Of a DNA stretch of 64,000 nucleotides, positions 54,204-63,437 are shown in pieces; positions within the stretch are counted from its first letter, which is position 1, and every line of letters begins with the position of its first letter. This DNA comes from Roseomonas sp. (GTDB taxonomy: Bacteria; Pseudomonadota; Alphaproteobacteria; Acetobacterales; Acetobacteraceae). The notes below the pieces were generated by a model. It was given only the letters and a program-made list of their open reading frames with translations, did no database searches and was not told where the DNA came from. The translations under genes and the position numbers were made by a program. The stretch covers positions 1-64,000 of the forward strand of contig JADCGF010000020.1 in assembly GCA_020249145.1 (NCBI GenBank). Reading direction: 5' to 3'.

Positions 54204-55178
54204 TCAGTTCGGCTTCCATTCGCGAATGCGCCGCAGTGTTGCCGCATCCAGCGTGCGTTCCCATTCGGCGAAGGCCGGCGCCAGAGCAGTTTGGAAGGCA
54301 GAAGTATCCACCTGTGTGATTACCGTCATGCCACGGCGGCGGAGTTCTTCTACGCCGCTGGCGTCATCTGCCGTCACGCGGTCCCGATTGGCCTTTTGCG
54401 CGGCGCGCGCGGCTTCCTGGAACAGGGCGCGGTCAGCGGCAGACAGGCGGCCAATCATGCCCGGATTGCAGATCATGACCGATGGCGAATAGACATGGTT
54501 CGTCAGCGTCATGAACTTCTGAACCTGGTTGATGTTGTTCGCCACAATCACCGAAATCGGGTTTTCCTGTCCATCCACCGTGCCCTGCTGCAAGGCGGGG
54601 ATCAATTCGCTGAAGGCCATGGGCGTGGGCAGCGCGCCAAGGGTTGAAAAGGCGCGCATATGCACCTGGTTTTCCATGGTGCGCACCTTAAGGCCACGCA
54701 TATCCGCCGGCGCATTCACTTCACGCCTGGAATTCGTCAAATGCCGGAAGCCGTTTTCGGTCCAGATCACCCCCACTAGGCCACGCGCCGGGAAGCGCGC
54801 CAGCACGGCTTGGCCAATTTCACTATCCAGCACGCCGCGCGCATGGGCGGCATCACGGAACAGGAAGGGTACGTCGAAAATGCGGACTTCCGGCACGAAA
54901 TTGCCGACCGGCCCGGTGGAGGTGAAGGTGCAATCCAGCGTGCCGATCTGCACACTTTCAATCATTTCGCGTTCATTGTCGTTGCGCTGCGTGACCACGC
55001 GATAGCGGCCATTGGTCAGGCGCTCAAAATTTTCCTTGAACGTCGTGGCGCCTAGCCCGGTGTGGCTATTGGGCGGCAGCCCGTGCTGGATGGTGATTTG
55101 CGGCTGCGCCAGCGCCGGCAGCGCAAATAGCGGCGCGGCCAGCCCGGCGGCCAGGGTCATGCGACGAAAAACGGACAT
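54204..55178 (-). CDS. TRAP transporter substrate-binding protein (DctP family)
   Basis: A 324-residue periplasmic protein with a signal peptide ending LPALAQ. ADMRGLKVRTMENQVHMRAFSTLGALPTPMAFSELIPALQQGTVDGQENP (about 157-206) is the diagnostic DctP stretch, with the carboxylate-binding arginine in KVRTMEN. A dicarboxylate or sugar acid is the usual ligand. Gene order P-Q-M on the reverse strand gives a complete TRAP importer. Confidence 0.92.
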   Translation of the reverse strand: MSVFRRMTLAAGLAAPLFALPALAQPQITIQHGLPPNSHTGLGATTFKENFERLTNGRYRVVTQRNDNEREMIESVQIGTLDCTFTSTGPVGNFVPEVRIFDVPFLFRDAAHARGVLDSEIGQAVLARFPARGLVGVIWTENGFRHLTNSRREVNAPADMRGLKVRTMENQVHMRAFSTLGALPTPMAFSELIPALQQGTVDGQENPISVIVANNINQVQKFMTLTNHVYSPSVMICNPGMIGRLSAADRALFQEAARAAQKANRDRVTADDASGVEELRRRGMTVITQVDTSAFQTALAPAFAEWERTLDAATLRRIREWKPN

Positions 55179-55239
55179 GATGTCTCCTTGTCTTTTGGTT
55201 GGTTATTGGATGGGGAATCCCGTGAAGCTAGAGCCCCGG

Positions 55240-56217
55240 TTAGTCAATCTTGATGCCGCTGTCACGCGCCACCTGGCCCCAGCGTTCCGCATCGCGATCC
55301 AGCCATGGTTGCAATTCAGCCGTCGGGATCAGCAGGGGTTCGGTATGATGCCCGCGCAACCGGTTCAGCATCGCCTCATCCATCGCCTTGTTGAAGGCAT
55401 CCTGCAGGCGGGCCAGGATCGGCGCCGGCACGCGTGATTGGGTGAAAACACCGTTCCAGACGCTCAAATGATATCCCGCCACCCCTTCTTCCTGAAGGGT
55501 CGGGATATTGGGCAGGCTGCCAATTCGCCGATCCATGGTGATGGCAAGCCCTTTCATGGACCCTTGGAGGATATGCGGGGCGGAGGTCGCCGAGGCATCA
55601 AACAACAGGTCCAAGTCACCCGCGAGCATCGCGGCGACCGCTGGGGCGGAGCCGCGATAGGGCACATGCACAAAATCAAGACCGGCAAGCTTTTCCAGCA
55701 TCACCAGCGAAAGATGCGCCGATGATCCATTGCCGACCGTCCCGAAGGTCATCTTGCCCGGTTCGGCCTTGGCCCGCGCAATGGCTTCCCGCGCATTGGC
55801 CGGGTTATAGCGGCGCGGCAGGCAGGACATCACATTGGGCATATCGGCCATCATGCCCACGCCCACAAAAGCCTTGCGCGGATCAAAGCGCGGATCAGGG
55901 TAAAGAATGGGGTTCACCCCCTGTGTCGCCATGGTGCCAAGGAACAGCGTATAGCCATCGGGTTCCGCCTGGCCGGCGGCCATGGCGCCGATATTCCCGC
56001 CCGCGCCGGCGCGGTTTTCCACCACGATGTTCTGGCCCAAATGCCGCGCCATGGCCTCGGCCGCGAGCCGCCCCATGATGTCGGTCACGCCACCAGGCGG
56101 AAAGGGCACGATGATGCGCAGGGGCTTGTTCGGAAAGGCGCCCTGGGCGTGAACAACCGGCGCTGCCAGCATGCCGGCGGAAAGCGCCAAGGCGGCGCGG
56201 CGGGTAAAATGCGACAT
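55240..56217 (-). CDS. Bug-family periplasmic binding protein
   Basis: A 325-residue Bug/TctC protein. The signal peptide (TRRAALALSAGMLAAPVVHAQG) is followed by FPNKPLRIIVPFPPGGVTDIMGR and AEPDGYTLFLGTMATQGVNPILY. Two ATG codons in tandem (56220, 56217) follow GGGAGG; the second has better spacing. It lies 61 bases downstream of an LctP-like permease gene and 61 bases upstream of the TRAP binding protein, all on the same strand. Confidence 0.88.
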   Translation of the reverse strand: MSHFTRRAALALSAGMLAAPVVHAQGAFPNKPLRIIVPFPPGGVTDIMGRLAAEAMARHLGQNIVVENRAGAGGNIGAMAAGQAEPDGYTLFLGTMATQGVNPILYPDPRFDPRKAFVGVGMMADMPNVMSCLPRRYNPANAREAIARAKAEPGKMTFGTVGNGSSAHLSLVMLEKLAGLDFVHVPYRGSAPAVAAMLAGDLDLLFDASATSAPHILQGSMKGLAITMDRRIGSLPNIPTLQEEGVAGYHLSVWNGVFTQSRVPAPILARLQDAFNKAMDEAMLNRLRGHHTEPLLIPTAELQPWLDRDAERWGQVARDSGIKID

Positions 56218-56278
56218 CATCAGCCTCCCAAAGTTTCTTGTCCCCAAACTGTGCGGCCTTGGCGCCGGATGCAAGCCC

Positions 56279-57682
56279 TCAAGACAAGAAGGCCATCGCC
56301 GCCCAACCAATGATCAGCACGGCAGCCAGGGATGGCCATAACAACCGCCAAAGCGCGGAGGGCTTGGTGCCATCGGCCAGCAAGCCGCAAATCATCGCCG
56401 TGACGGCGAAGGACATGCCAGCACCGGCTGCCCCCACGAAATTATGCACCCCAGGCGCCAAGGCGGGTGGCAGCCCCGCCGCCAAGCCAAGCTTGTATTG
56501 TACCGGCATCATCGCGGCATTGGACCCAACATTGGTGCCCGTCACCATCCCCGCCATCAGCCCAAGCGGCGGCACGGCATAGGGTGCCAAAGGCCCCAGC
56601 GCCGCCGCCGCTTCCCGCGCCAGGAAAGCAGTGGCCCCACTTTCGCCCATCCAACGCGCCAACAGCACGTAAAGCAGCATGATCAGCGCTGGCCTAGCAC
56701 CGCGCTTGATGGCGCCCTGCGCCAAGGCCACGGCACCAGCCCGTCGCGCCAGCAGCAATAGCGCCACCGCCAAAAGCACCAATGAGACATGGGTGATGGG
56801 AAAGGCCGGCAAATCGGCGAAGGGCTGCCAGGCGGGCGGGTTTGGCACGGCGCGGGCCGCCAAAAGCGCCACCGTCAGCAGGGCATAAGGTGCCAAACGC
56901 GCAAGCGCCTTCTGCCAGGCAGCGCCATGCTGCGGCGGATCAAGTCGCCAAAGCGCGAAAAGCAAAGGCAGCCCGGTGGCGATCACGCCAATCACTTCAA
57001 AGGGCAGCAGCCAATGGCAGGCCACCAGCAGCGCCGCCACCAGCAGCAGATAAGTGATTTGTGCGCGTTTTTCGCCCGCCGGCACCGTAATCCCCGCCGC
57101 GCCGCATAGCCGCCAAAGCACCGGCCCCAATACCAACAGCCAAACCGCATTGGGCAGCGCAGTGATGGTGGCAATGCCTTGCGCCGGCAGGCCGATCAGC
57201 GCTGCGCCCAGCAAGGTGCCGGGGCCAAGCCCACCCCAAGGGATCAGGCAAAGCGCGAGCAGCGCCATGGCCCCTGCCGGCGCGCCGATAATCCCCATGA
57301 CGCGCAGGCTGGCCAACGCGAAAACCGCGCCTACGCCAAAACCCGTCACACTTTCCAGGAAGCAGCCTGCCAGCAGGGTTGCGATAAAAATGCGGCGCGG
57401 TGTTGCGGCTTGTGCGTCCTTGCTTGCTCCAGCTTCCGAAACCGCAGAATGGAACAACAACCCCGCCAGCACCACGCCCATCGGTTGCAAGGCCAAATAG
57501 GCGCCGCGCAGCGCCTGTTCGCCAAGAAAGCCGGGCAGGGCGATATTGCCTGGTAGCGATACAAACGCGGCAGGAATCGCGGCTCCCAAAGCAGCCAGCA
57601 CCGCCGGTACGGCCGCCACGCGCCCGGAAAACAACAGCCCGATCAACAACAGCAGCGGCAGCGCCTGAAGGGCCAAGATCAT
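56279..57682 (-). CDS. LctP-like (L-lactate/glycolate permease family) transporter
   Basis: A 467-residue hydrophobic protein with about 12 membrane segments. The segment GCFLESVTGFGVGAVFALASL near 106-126 and the C-terminal MAGMVTGTNVGSNAAMMPVQYKLGLAAG resemble the conserved FLEG-GFG and TGSNT motifs of LldP/GlcA. It is shorter than E. coli LldP (about 550). Lactate, glycolate or another 2-hydroxyacid may be the substrate; the identification is by pattern only. Its start is 6 bases after the MBL gene stop, so they are co-transcribed. Confidence 0.65.
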   Translation of the reverse strand: MILALQALPLLLLIGLLFSGRVAAVPAVLAALGAAIPAAFVSLPGNIALPGFLGEQALRGAYLALQPMGVVLAGLLFHSAVSEAGASKDAQAATPRRIFIATLLAGCFLESVTGFGVGAVFALASLRVMGIIGAPAGAMALLALCLIPWGGLGPGTLLGAALIGLPAQGIATITALPNAVWLLVLGPVLWRLCGAAGITVPAGEKRAQITYLLLVAALLVACHWLLPFEVIGVIATGLPLLFALWRLDPPQHGAAWQKALARLAPYALLTVALLAARAVPNPPAWQPFADLPAFPITHVSLVLLAVALLLLARRAGAVALAQGAIKRGARPALIMLLYVLLARWMGESGATAFLAREAAAALGPLAPYAVPPLGLMAGMVTGTNVGSNAAMMPVQYKLGLAAGLPPALAPGVHNFVGAAGAGMSFAVTAMICGLLADGTKPSALWRLLWPSLAAVLIIGWAAMAFLS

Positions 57683-57688
57683 GCGGCG

Positions 57689-58672
57689 TCAGGCCACCAG
57701 CGTGAAGGTCTTGCCAACTGCGGCGGGCACCACCATCGCTTCCCCATATTCGCGTTCCAAGGCATTCACCGCGCGCCAGCCCGTGCAATGCGCGGGGAAA
57801 AGATAGGTCAGGCCGAAACCGCCGAGGTCTCGCACGGTTTCCGGAATGACGCGTTCATTGGTGGCGGAAAGATGAAAGCCACCCATCGCAGCGAAAAGCG
57901 GCACATCGGGAAAGCGCCGCCGCGCCGCATGCAGCACATTGACAATGCCGGTATGGGAGCAGGCAGAAAACACGATCAGCCCCTTGCCGCGCAAATGCAC
58001 CGCCATGAAGCGTTCATCCGTCAGCCATTCATCGGGCGACCAGGGGCTTGCTTCATCATCGCGGGCCACTTGGCCGGGCAGGCCGGTCTCGTATGCCGTG
58101 GTGCGCGGAATTTCGCTGCTTACGTAAAAGCCGTCAGCGATAATGTGTTCATCGCGCACCACCATGGGCGCCGCACCCATCGCTGCCCAGCCTTCGGGCG
58201 GCGGCACCCTATCCATCGGGAAAACCCCACCATCGGCCTGGCGGCTGCCGCGCTCGCGGAACATGCCTGGGTGCAGGTATAGCGGCACGGTTTTCCCACC
58301 ATTGGCCGCGCGAGTCATTTCAATAGCCTTGGGCAGGCCGCCCGCATGATCCCAATGACCATGAGACAGCACCATGGCCTCGATCGCCGCGAAATCCACG
58401 CCAAGCCGCGTGCCATTGCGTTCCACCGCATAATCCACCGGGCCGCCATCAAACAGCACCGTGCGAGATTTGCCGGCGACATCAGCGCGCACCACCAGCG
58501 AAAGCCCGTGATTGGCGCAGCAGAGCGCACCACCCATGGTGCGTTTCATGCCCTGGCGTTGCAGGCGTATCCATTCGCGGGTCACGAAACTCGGTGTCGA
58601 GGAAAGGCTATCGGTGACATTATCCACCAGCACCGTGATTTCGATGCGATCCACTGCGATGGGTTCGGCCAT
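57689..58672 (-). CDS. MBL-fold metallo-hydrolase (dihydropterin phosphate synthase-like group)
   Basis: A 327-residue metallo-beta-lactamase-fold protein. The zinc motif is SHGHWDHAGG (H104, H106, D108, H109), with other ligands likely in CSHTGIVNVLHAA and the C-terminal PAHCTGW. The N-terminus ITVLVDNVTDSL is characteristic of the MBL subgroup that includes archaeal RFAP-type methanopterin enzymes, although bacterial members have varied or unknown roles. No signal peptide is seen. It is encoded between the DMT carrier and the LctP-like permease. Confidence 0.8.
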   Translation of the reverse strand: MAEPIAVDRIEITVLVDNVTDSLSSTPSFVTREWIRLQRQGMKRTMGGALCCANHGLSLVVRADVAGKSRTVLFDGGPVDYAVERNGTRLGVDFAAIEAMVLSHGHWDHAGGLPKAIEMTRAANGGKTVPLYLHPGMFRERGSRQADGGVFPMDRVPPPEGWAAMGAAPMVVRDEHIIADGFYVSSEIPRTTAYETGLPGQVARDDEASPWSPDEWLTDERFMAVHLRGKGLIVFSACSHTGIVNVLHAARRRFPDVPLFAAMGGFHLSATNERVIPETVRDLGGFGLTYLFPAHCTGWRAVNALEREYGEAMVVPAAVGKTFTLVA

Positions 58673-58684
58673 GATGTCCTCCGC

Positions 58685-59617
58685 TCAATTCCTGCGCCGC
58701 GTCTCGGCAATGGTGATGACCAGCGCGCCGGCCAGGATTATACCGCCGCCAAGCCAGGTCCAGGGATCGGGCACCTCACCAAAAAAGATCCAACCAAATC
58801 CCACCACGGGCAGCAGGCGCAAATATTGGAAGGGCGCGACGGCGGATGCCTCCCCCGCACGATAGGCCGAGGTCAGCAGCCAAATGATCCCCGGCGTGGT
58901 GATGGCGAAGGCCAGCAGAAACAGCAGATCAAAGGCACTGACCGGCGTAAAGGCGGAAATCGCGAAGGGCAGCATGCCAAGGCTGGTCACCACGCCAACC
59001 CAGGCGAGCACGGTTTCATTTGGCTCCGTTTGCGCTAGCATACGGCTGGTGAGCGTGATGCCGCACCAACTGGCGGCTGACGCCAAGGCAAGCACTACGC
59101 CGATGAAGGAAATCTCTGCCCCCGGGCGTAGCATCAGCACCACGCCCAGAAACCCCGCCATGGTGCCGATCCAGCGCGCCGTGCCGATATGCTCCTTCAG
59201 GATCGGCCCGGCCAGCAGCGTTGTGAACATGACATTGGTGAAGGAAAGGACGGTGGCGGTGGCGAGATCGAGGAAAACAAAGGACAGGAAATAGAAACCC
59301 CAGGTCAGTAGGCTGGCGGCACCACGCAGGATATGCAGCCCACGCCGATTGGTACGAAACACAGCAAGCCCAGTCTGCAGCAGCAAGGGCATGACCCAAA
59401 GCAATTGCCCGAAGGAGCGTGCGAAAAGCTGCATCGCGGTCGGGATGCCGCGTTCATTCATATAGCGGATCGCGAGCGCTTCCCCGGCGAAGAGCATGGC
59501 AGCCAGGCTCATCAGCACCCCACCACGCAGATTGCCCGGCAGGCTATTCCAGTGCGGCATCATGGGCGGCAGGGATGGTTCTGGGGCAAGCGCGTGATTC
59601 CGCGAAGGGTTGCGCAT
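58685..59617 (-). CDS. DMT-superfamily (EamA) transporter
   Basis: A 310-residue membrane protein with two EamA repeats and about ten hydrophobic helices. The end of repeat one has FTNVMFTTLLAGPILKEHIGTARWIGTMAGFLGVVLMLRPG near 127-168, and repeat two ends with FGEVPDPWTWLGGGIILAGALVIT. Such carriers export amino acids or metabolites. It leads the reverse-strand set DMT-MBL-LctP-like-Bug, with a gap of 12 bases to the MBL gene. Confidence 0.88.
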   Translation of the reverse strand: MRNPSRNHALAPEPSLPPMMPHWNSLPGNLRGGVLMSLAAMLFAGEALAIRYMNERGIPTAMQLFARSFGQLLWVMPLLLQTGLAVFRTNRRGLHILRGAASLLTWGFYFLSFVFLDLATATVLSFTNVMFTTLLAGPILKEHIGTARWIGTMAGFLGVVLMLRPGAEISFIGVVLALASAASWCGITLTSRMLAQTEPNETVLAWVGVVTSLGMLPFAISAFTPVSAFDLLFLLAFAITTPGIIWLLTSAYRAGEASAVAPFQYLRLLPVVGFGWIFFGEVPDPWTWLGGGIILAGALVITIAETRRRN

Positions 59618-59692
59618 TCACCCTGCGACCTTGCCCTGAGCTTTGCAAGGGATGGCGCTTTGCGGCAGCCTGCGTGGAACAGGGAGATTGCA

Positions 59693-60757
59693 ATGACAAG
59701 TGCAGCCGAACAACGCGCCATCCGAGACGCCGTGGATCATGGCCCGATCCTGATCTGGGGCGCGGGCGCCATTGGCGGCACCATCGGCGCGGCTTTGGTG
59801 CGTGCGCGTCATGCCGTGGTATTCGTGGATATCGTGGCAGACCATGTGGCGGCGATCCGAGACCCGGCGGTGGGCCTTACCATTGAAGGTCCGGTTGATC
59901 CGCACCGCATCTCCGCCCCCGCCCATACGCCCGCCACGCTGAAGGGCGTTTTTCGCCGCGTGCTGCTCTGTGTGAAGGCGCAGGATACGGAAGCCGCCTG
60001 CCACGCCATTGCGCCGCATCTGGAACCGGATGGCTATGTGGTTTCGTTGCAAAACGGGCTATGTGAAGCGCTGATCGCACCCATTCTGGGTGAGGCGCGC
60101 ACCATTGGCTGCTTCGTCAATTTCAGCGCCGATTGGCTGGCGCCGGGGCGGATCATCTATGGCGGGCGCGGCGCGCTGGTGCTCGGTGAATTAAATGGCG
60201 CGATCACACCGCGCCTTGCCGCGCTGCATCGCATGCTGCGTGATCATTTCGAACCCGATGCGATCATGACAGAGAATATCTGGGGCTATCTCTGGGGCAA
60301 GATCGCCTATAGCTCCATGCTCTATACGCAGGCGCTTGGCGAGAAGGGCATTGCCGATGCTTTGGCGCGGCCGGAATTGCTGCCGCTCTGGCGGCGCCTT
60401 GGTCAGGAAGCCATGGCGGTGGCCCGTGCCGAGGGTGTGACGGTCGGCAGCTTCAACGGCTTTGACCCGGCAGCTTTTGCGCCTGATGCACCTGAAGCCT
60501 CGGCAGCGGCTTCCATTGCCGCCATGGTGGAATTCAATCGGCCGAATGCGAAAACCCATTCCGGCATTTGGCGCGACCTTTGGGTGCGCCGGCGCCGCAC
60601 GCCAGTGGATGCGCAAATCGCACCTGTCCTGGGCATTGCCGCGCGCCATGGTGTTGCCTGCCCCACTATCGCGCGGCTGGTCGCCATGATCCATGAATGT
60701 GAGGCTGGCACGCGCCCAGCCTCGGATGATAACTTGCAGGAGCTTATGGGAAGCTAA
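59693..60757 (+). CDS. Ketopantoate reductase (ApbA/PanE) family protein
   Basis: A 354-residue NADP-dependent reductase. The nucleotide loop is IWGAGAIGGTIGAAL near 21-35, catalytic-type residues lie in LCVKAQDTEA and SLQNGLCEALI, and ENIWGYLWGKIAYSSML carries the central-helix lysine. It is longer than PanE (about 300) and has a divergent C-terminal domain, so a 2-ketoacid reductase with another substrate is as likely as pantothenate synthesis. AGGGAG precedes the ATG. It overlaps the convergent M20 gene by 4 bases. Confidence 0.78.
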   Translation: MTSAAEQRAIRDAVDHGPILIWGAGAIGGTIGAALVRARHAVVFVDIVADHVAAIRDPAVGLTIEGPVDPHRISAPAHTPATLKGVFRRVLLCVKAQDTEAACHAIAPHLEPDGYVVSLQNGLCEALIAPILGEARTIGCFVNFSADWLAPGRIIYGGRGALVLGELNGAITPRLAALHRMLRDHFEPDAIMTENIWGYLWGKIAYSSMLYTQALGEKGIADALARPELLPLWRRLGQEAMAVARAEGVTVGSFNGFDPAAFAPDAPEASAAASIAAMVEFNRPNAKTHSGIWRDLWVRRRRTPVDAQIAPVLGIAARHGVACPTIARLVAMIHECEAGTRPASDDNLQELMGS

Positions 60758-61899
60758 TTCAACGTCGTCAGCAGCCCTGCTATCAGCTTGGCGCGCGGCA
60801 CCAGGCTGTCTATCAGCACATGTTCTTCAAGCGTATGCGCCATCGCCCCTTGCACGCCCAAGCCATCCAGCGTGGTGATGCCAAGCGCGCCGGTGAAATT
60901 GCCATCAGAACCACCGCCGCTTGATTGGTGGTTGATGTCAAAGCCGATTGCCTGCGCAATCTCCCGCGCATGGCGATACAGCGCCAGCACCTTCGCATCG
61001 GGCTCCCATACCGGGCGTGTGACGCCGCGTGTCACTTCCAATTGCACATCATTGGTGGAAGACCGCAGCGCCAGCATTTTCGCGACACCCGCATCCAAAT
61101 CTTCCTGGCGCTTGGCCATGGAAAGCGCCTCGGCTTGCGTGGTTGTGGTAACGCAATTCACCCATTGCCCGCCATGCAGGACGCCGACCGAGAAGGTGCA
61201 ATCCTCAGTTGTCATATCCTCAATGGCCAAAATCTGTCGGCACATTTCCTTGATGGAACTGCGCCCTTCCGCAAGCCTTGCGCCGGCATGGGAAGGCCGG
61301 CCCGTGGTTTTCAGATTAAAGCGCGCAATGGCATAGCGCCCTGTCACTACCCCGCCATCAGCGCGTGCGGGTTCGGGGACAAGGACGAATTTATGTCGTG
61401 CTGCTTCCGCTTCGATCAGGTCGCGGGTGGACGGGCTGCCGATTTCCTCATCGCTGGTCAGCAAAATCGTGACGGGCAAGGGTGTCGCCAGCTTCGCCGC
61501 GATGATCTGGCGCATCGCTTCCACCGCCAGCACCGTGCCGCCCTTCATATCCAGAATGCCAGGCCCATAGCAGCGATTGCCGTCGCGCCGGATCGGCAGT
61601 TTTTCCAGCGTGCCAATGGGATGCACGGTATCCAGATGCGCCATCACCAAAATGCCCGGTGCGCCATCCCCGGCCGGGTGCGGAAAGCGCGCGCGCACGC
61701 AATCGCCAAGCCCCATCCGGCCCGGGATGCGATCAATATGGGCCCCCAGCAGCGCCAAATCGCGGGACGCCACATCCATCATGCGATTTACCGCGCCCGT
61801 ATCGAAGGTCGGGCTTTCGCAGGCCGCCCAGCGCATCAGGCGGGCGAGGATGTCATCAGCTTCAAAAGGCAGGGCGAGGGCAGCGGAGGCGTCAGGCAT
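60754..61899 (-). CDS. M20-family metallopeptidase (CPG2/ArgE/DapE-like)
   Basis: A 381-residue dinuclear zinc amidohydrolase. Zinc ligands and catalytic residues are visible: H88 with D90 (MAHLDTV), D117 (GILDMKGG), E151/E152 (TSDEEIGS) and E176 (VPEPA), plus a late histidine in LEEHVLID. The lid/dimerisation domain is about 185-295. The pattern best resembles glutamate carboxypeptidase G2-type proteins. No signal peptide is obvious. It is divergent from the racemase-fold gene at 62024, which may share its pathway (amino-acid amides or N-carbamoyl compounds); that is inference. Confidence 0.87.
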   Translation of the reverse strand: MPDASAALALPFEADDILARLMRWAACESPTFDTGAVNRMMDVASRDLALLGAHIDRIPGRMGLGDCVRARFPHPAGDGAPGILVMAHLDTVHPIGTLEKLPIRRDGNRCYGPGILDMKGGTVLAVEAMRQIIAAKLATPLPVTILLTSDEEIGSPSTRDLIEAEAARHKFVLVPEPARADGGVVTGRYAIARFNLKTTGRPSHAGARLAEGRSSIKEMCRQILAIEDMTTEDCTFSVGVLHGGQWVNCVTTTTQAEALSMAKRQEDLDAGVAKMLALRSSTNDVQLEVTRGVTRPVWEPDAKVLALYRHAREIAQAIGFDINHQSSGGGSDGNFTGALGITTLDGLGVQGAMAHTLEEHVLIDSLVPRAKLIAGLLTTLN

Positions 61900-62023
61900 G
61901 GTTTTTCCGGGTCCTGTGAATGATCACGCCCGAAGCCTGCGGCGCCGCGGCAGATAGGGCAAGGGGGCAACTCGGCAGGGCAGGGGCTTGCTGTTAAGCT
62001 GCGCCGAGAACGGAGAGACAGCA

Positions 62024-62761
62024 ATGCGCCTTTTGGTTGCCAATGCGAATACCACCGAAGCCATCACCGAAACCTGCGCCGAAGTGGCGCGCGCGGCTGC
62101 CGCGCCAGGCACCGAGATCATCGGCGCAACACCGCGCTTCGGGCCTGCCGTGATCGCGACGCGCGTGGAGAATATCATTGCCGGTCACGCGCTGTTGGAA
62201 GTGCTGGCGGAACACGCCGGAAAGGTTGATGCGGTATTGCTGGCCGTGAGCTTCGACACCGCGCTTGATGCCGCACGCCAGTTGATGCCCTGCCCGGTGC
62301 TGGGCATGACAGAAGCGGCGGCGCTGACCGCCTGCATGATGGGGGGCCGCTTTGGCTTGATCACCTTCGGCAATGTCGAGCCCTACCGCGAATTGATCGC
62401 GCGCCATGGGCTATCAGCAAGGCTTGCGGCGCTTGCCGGGTTGGATGCGACGCCGCAGGAAGCACTCGCCAACCCGGAAGGCGTTGCCGAAAAGCTCCGC
62501 GTCGCGGTGGAAGGGCTGGCGGCGCAGGGGGCCGATTCCGTGGTGCTGGCCGGCGCGGCTCTGGCGGGCTTTGACCAGCGTTTGGCCGGCCGGGCGGCCT
62601 TGCCCCTGTTCGACGGCATTCGCTGCGGGGTGAAACTTGCGGAAGCGCTGGTGGCGCTCAATCCGCCGCGGGCGCAAAGCGGGTCCTATGCGCCGCCCCG
62701 GGGGCGCGTGACGCAGGGGCTTGCCCCGAGCCTATCAGCCCTGTTGCTGGGCGGGCAGTAA
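62024..62761 (+). CDS. Asp/Glu/hydantoin racemase-fold protein lacking both catalytic cysteines
   Basis: A 245-residue protein with the N-terminal VANANTTEAITETCAEV and the LDAAR, MTEAAALTA and GRFGLITFGN stretches of the hydantoin racemase family. In known members, Cys occurs in a CFDDxGLDAAR-like motif and in VLGCAGM. Here the aligned segments are AVSFDTALDAAR and VVLAGAALAG, with Val and Gly at the two positions. Four other cysteines exist but at other sites. Racemisation by the two-cysteine mechanism therefore seems unlikely, and it may be a decarboxylase, isomerase or binding protein. GGAGAGAC precedes the ATG at 62024. Confidence 0.78.
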   Translation: MRLLVANANTTEAITETCAEVARAAAAPGTEIIGATPRFGPAVIATRVENIIAGHALLEVLAEHAGKVDAVLLAVSFDTALDAARQLMPCPVLGMTEAAALTACMMGGRFGLITFGNVEPYRELIARHGLSARLAALAGLDATPQEALANPEGVAEKLRVAVEGLAAQGADSVVLAGAALAGFDQRLAGRAALPLFDGIRCGVKLAEALVALNPPRAQSGSYAPPRGRVTQGLAPSLSALLLGGQ

Positions 62762-62799
62762 CGTCCCGCTATTCGGCCCATCGCAGCGCGTGACACGGC

Positions 62800-63306
62800 T
62801 CATTGGCGATTCATGCGTGCCGGATTGTTCATCCCGCCCGTGGCACCATCGCCAAGGCTGGGCCTGCCGATATTGCCGAACAGCGCCTGCATCAGGTTCC
62901 GCTCCGTTCCCGGCACGGGGGTTTCGCGGGACACCATGCCGACATCCCGCCCGTCCTCCGGCCGCAATTGACGGATATCCTGCACCACACCGCGGCGGTC
63001 GAAGCTGATCGCCACCACCACCCTGTCACGCAATTCCAGATAACGCCCGGGCATGAGCTGGGTATGGCCGCTGATATAGAACCAATTCTCCTCGTCAAAG
63101 GTGCCGCGCGCCGTGGGCGGGCCCAGAAGCGCCAGCACATCGCTGCGAGTCTGCACCCCCTTGTTGATCTGGGAGAGCCTTTCCGAATCCACCCGATTGC
63201 CGCGCGGCACCGGCGGCGGGGCCAGTCTTTCGCAGGCGCCAAGCGCGAGTGCGGCCAGCATTACCAGGGCGCTTAAGCGGCGCTTGGCGCGTAATTCTTC
63301 AGCCAT
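62800..63306 (-). CDS. bamE: Outer membrane protein assembly factor BamE
   Basis: A 168-residue outer-membrane lipoprotein of the SmpA/OmlA family that helps the BAM complex insert beta-barrel proteins. The lipobox is LGAC with acylated C25 after a short hydrophobic signal. The body shows INKGVQTRSDVLALLGPPTARGTFDEENWFYIS, the standard BamE fold. I use the ATG at 63306, since the open frame beyond it lacks a signal. A C-terminal Gly/Asn-rich tail of about 30 residues follows. It is divergent from the CBP3-like gene, with 131 bases between the starts. Confidence 0.93.
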   Translation of the reverse strand: MAEELRAKRRLSALVMLAALALGACERLAPPPVPRGNRVDSERLSQINKGVQTRSDVLALLGPPTARGTFDEENWFYISGHTQLMPGRYLELRDRVVVAISFDRRGVVQDIRQLRPEDGRDVGMVSRETPVPGTERNLMQALFGNIGRPSLGDGATGGMNNPARMNRQ

Positions 63307-63437
63307 GTCGCGGTTCCCAGCCCAAGATACCCTGTTCAAGATTGACCATTCGCCGCTCCGGACCCATGTCCATGCTCTTCGATAGACAGGCTGAGCCTTC
63401 GGGGTCAACCGCTAGCTTCAGGCTTGGAACAGGAACA

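Noticed and set aside
60925..61923. Forward open frame of 332 codons
   Set aside because: Antisense to the M20 peptidase gene, whose zinc ligands are intact. The forward product shows no motif.
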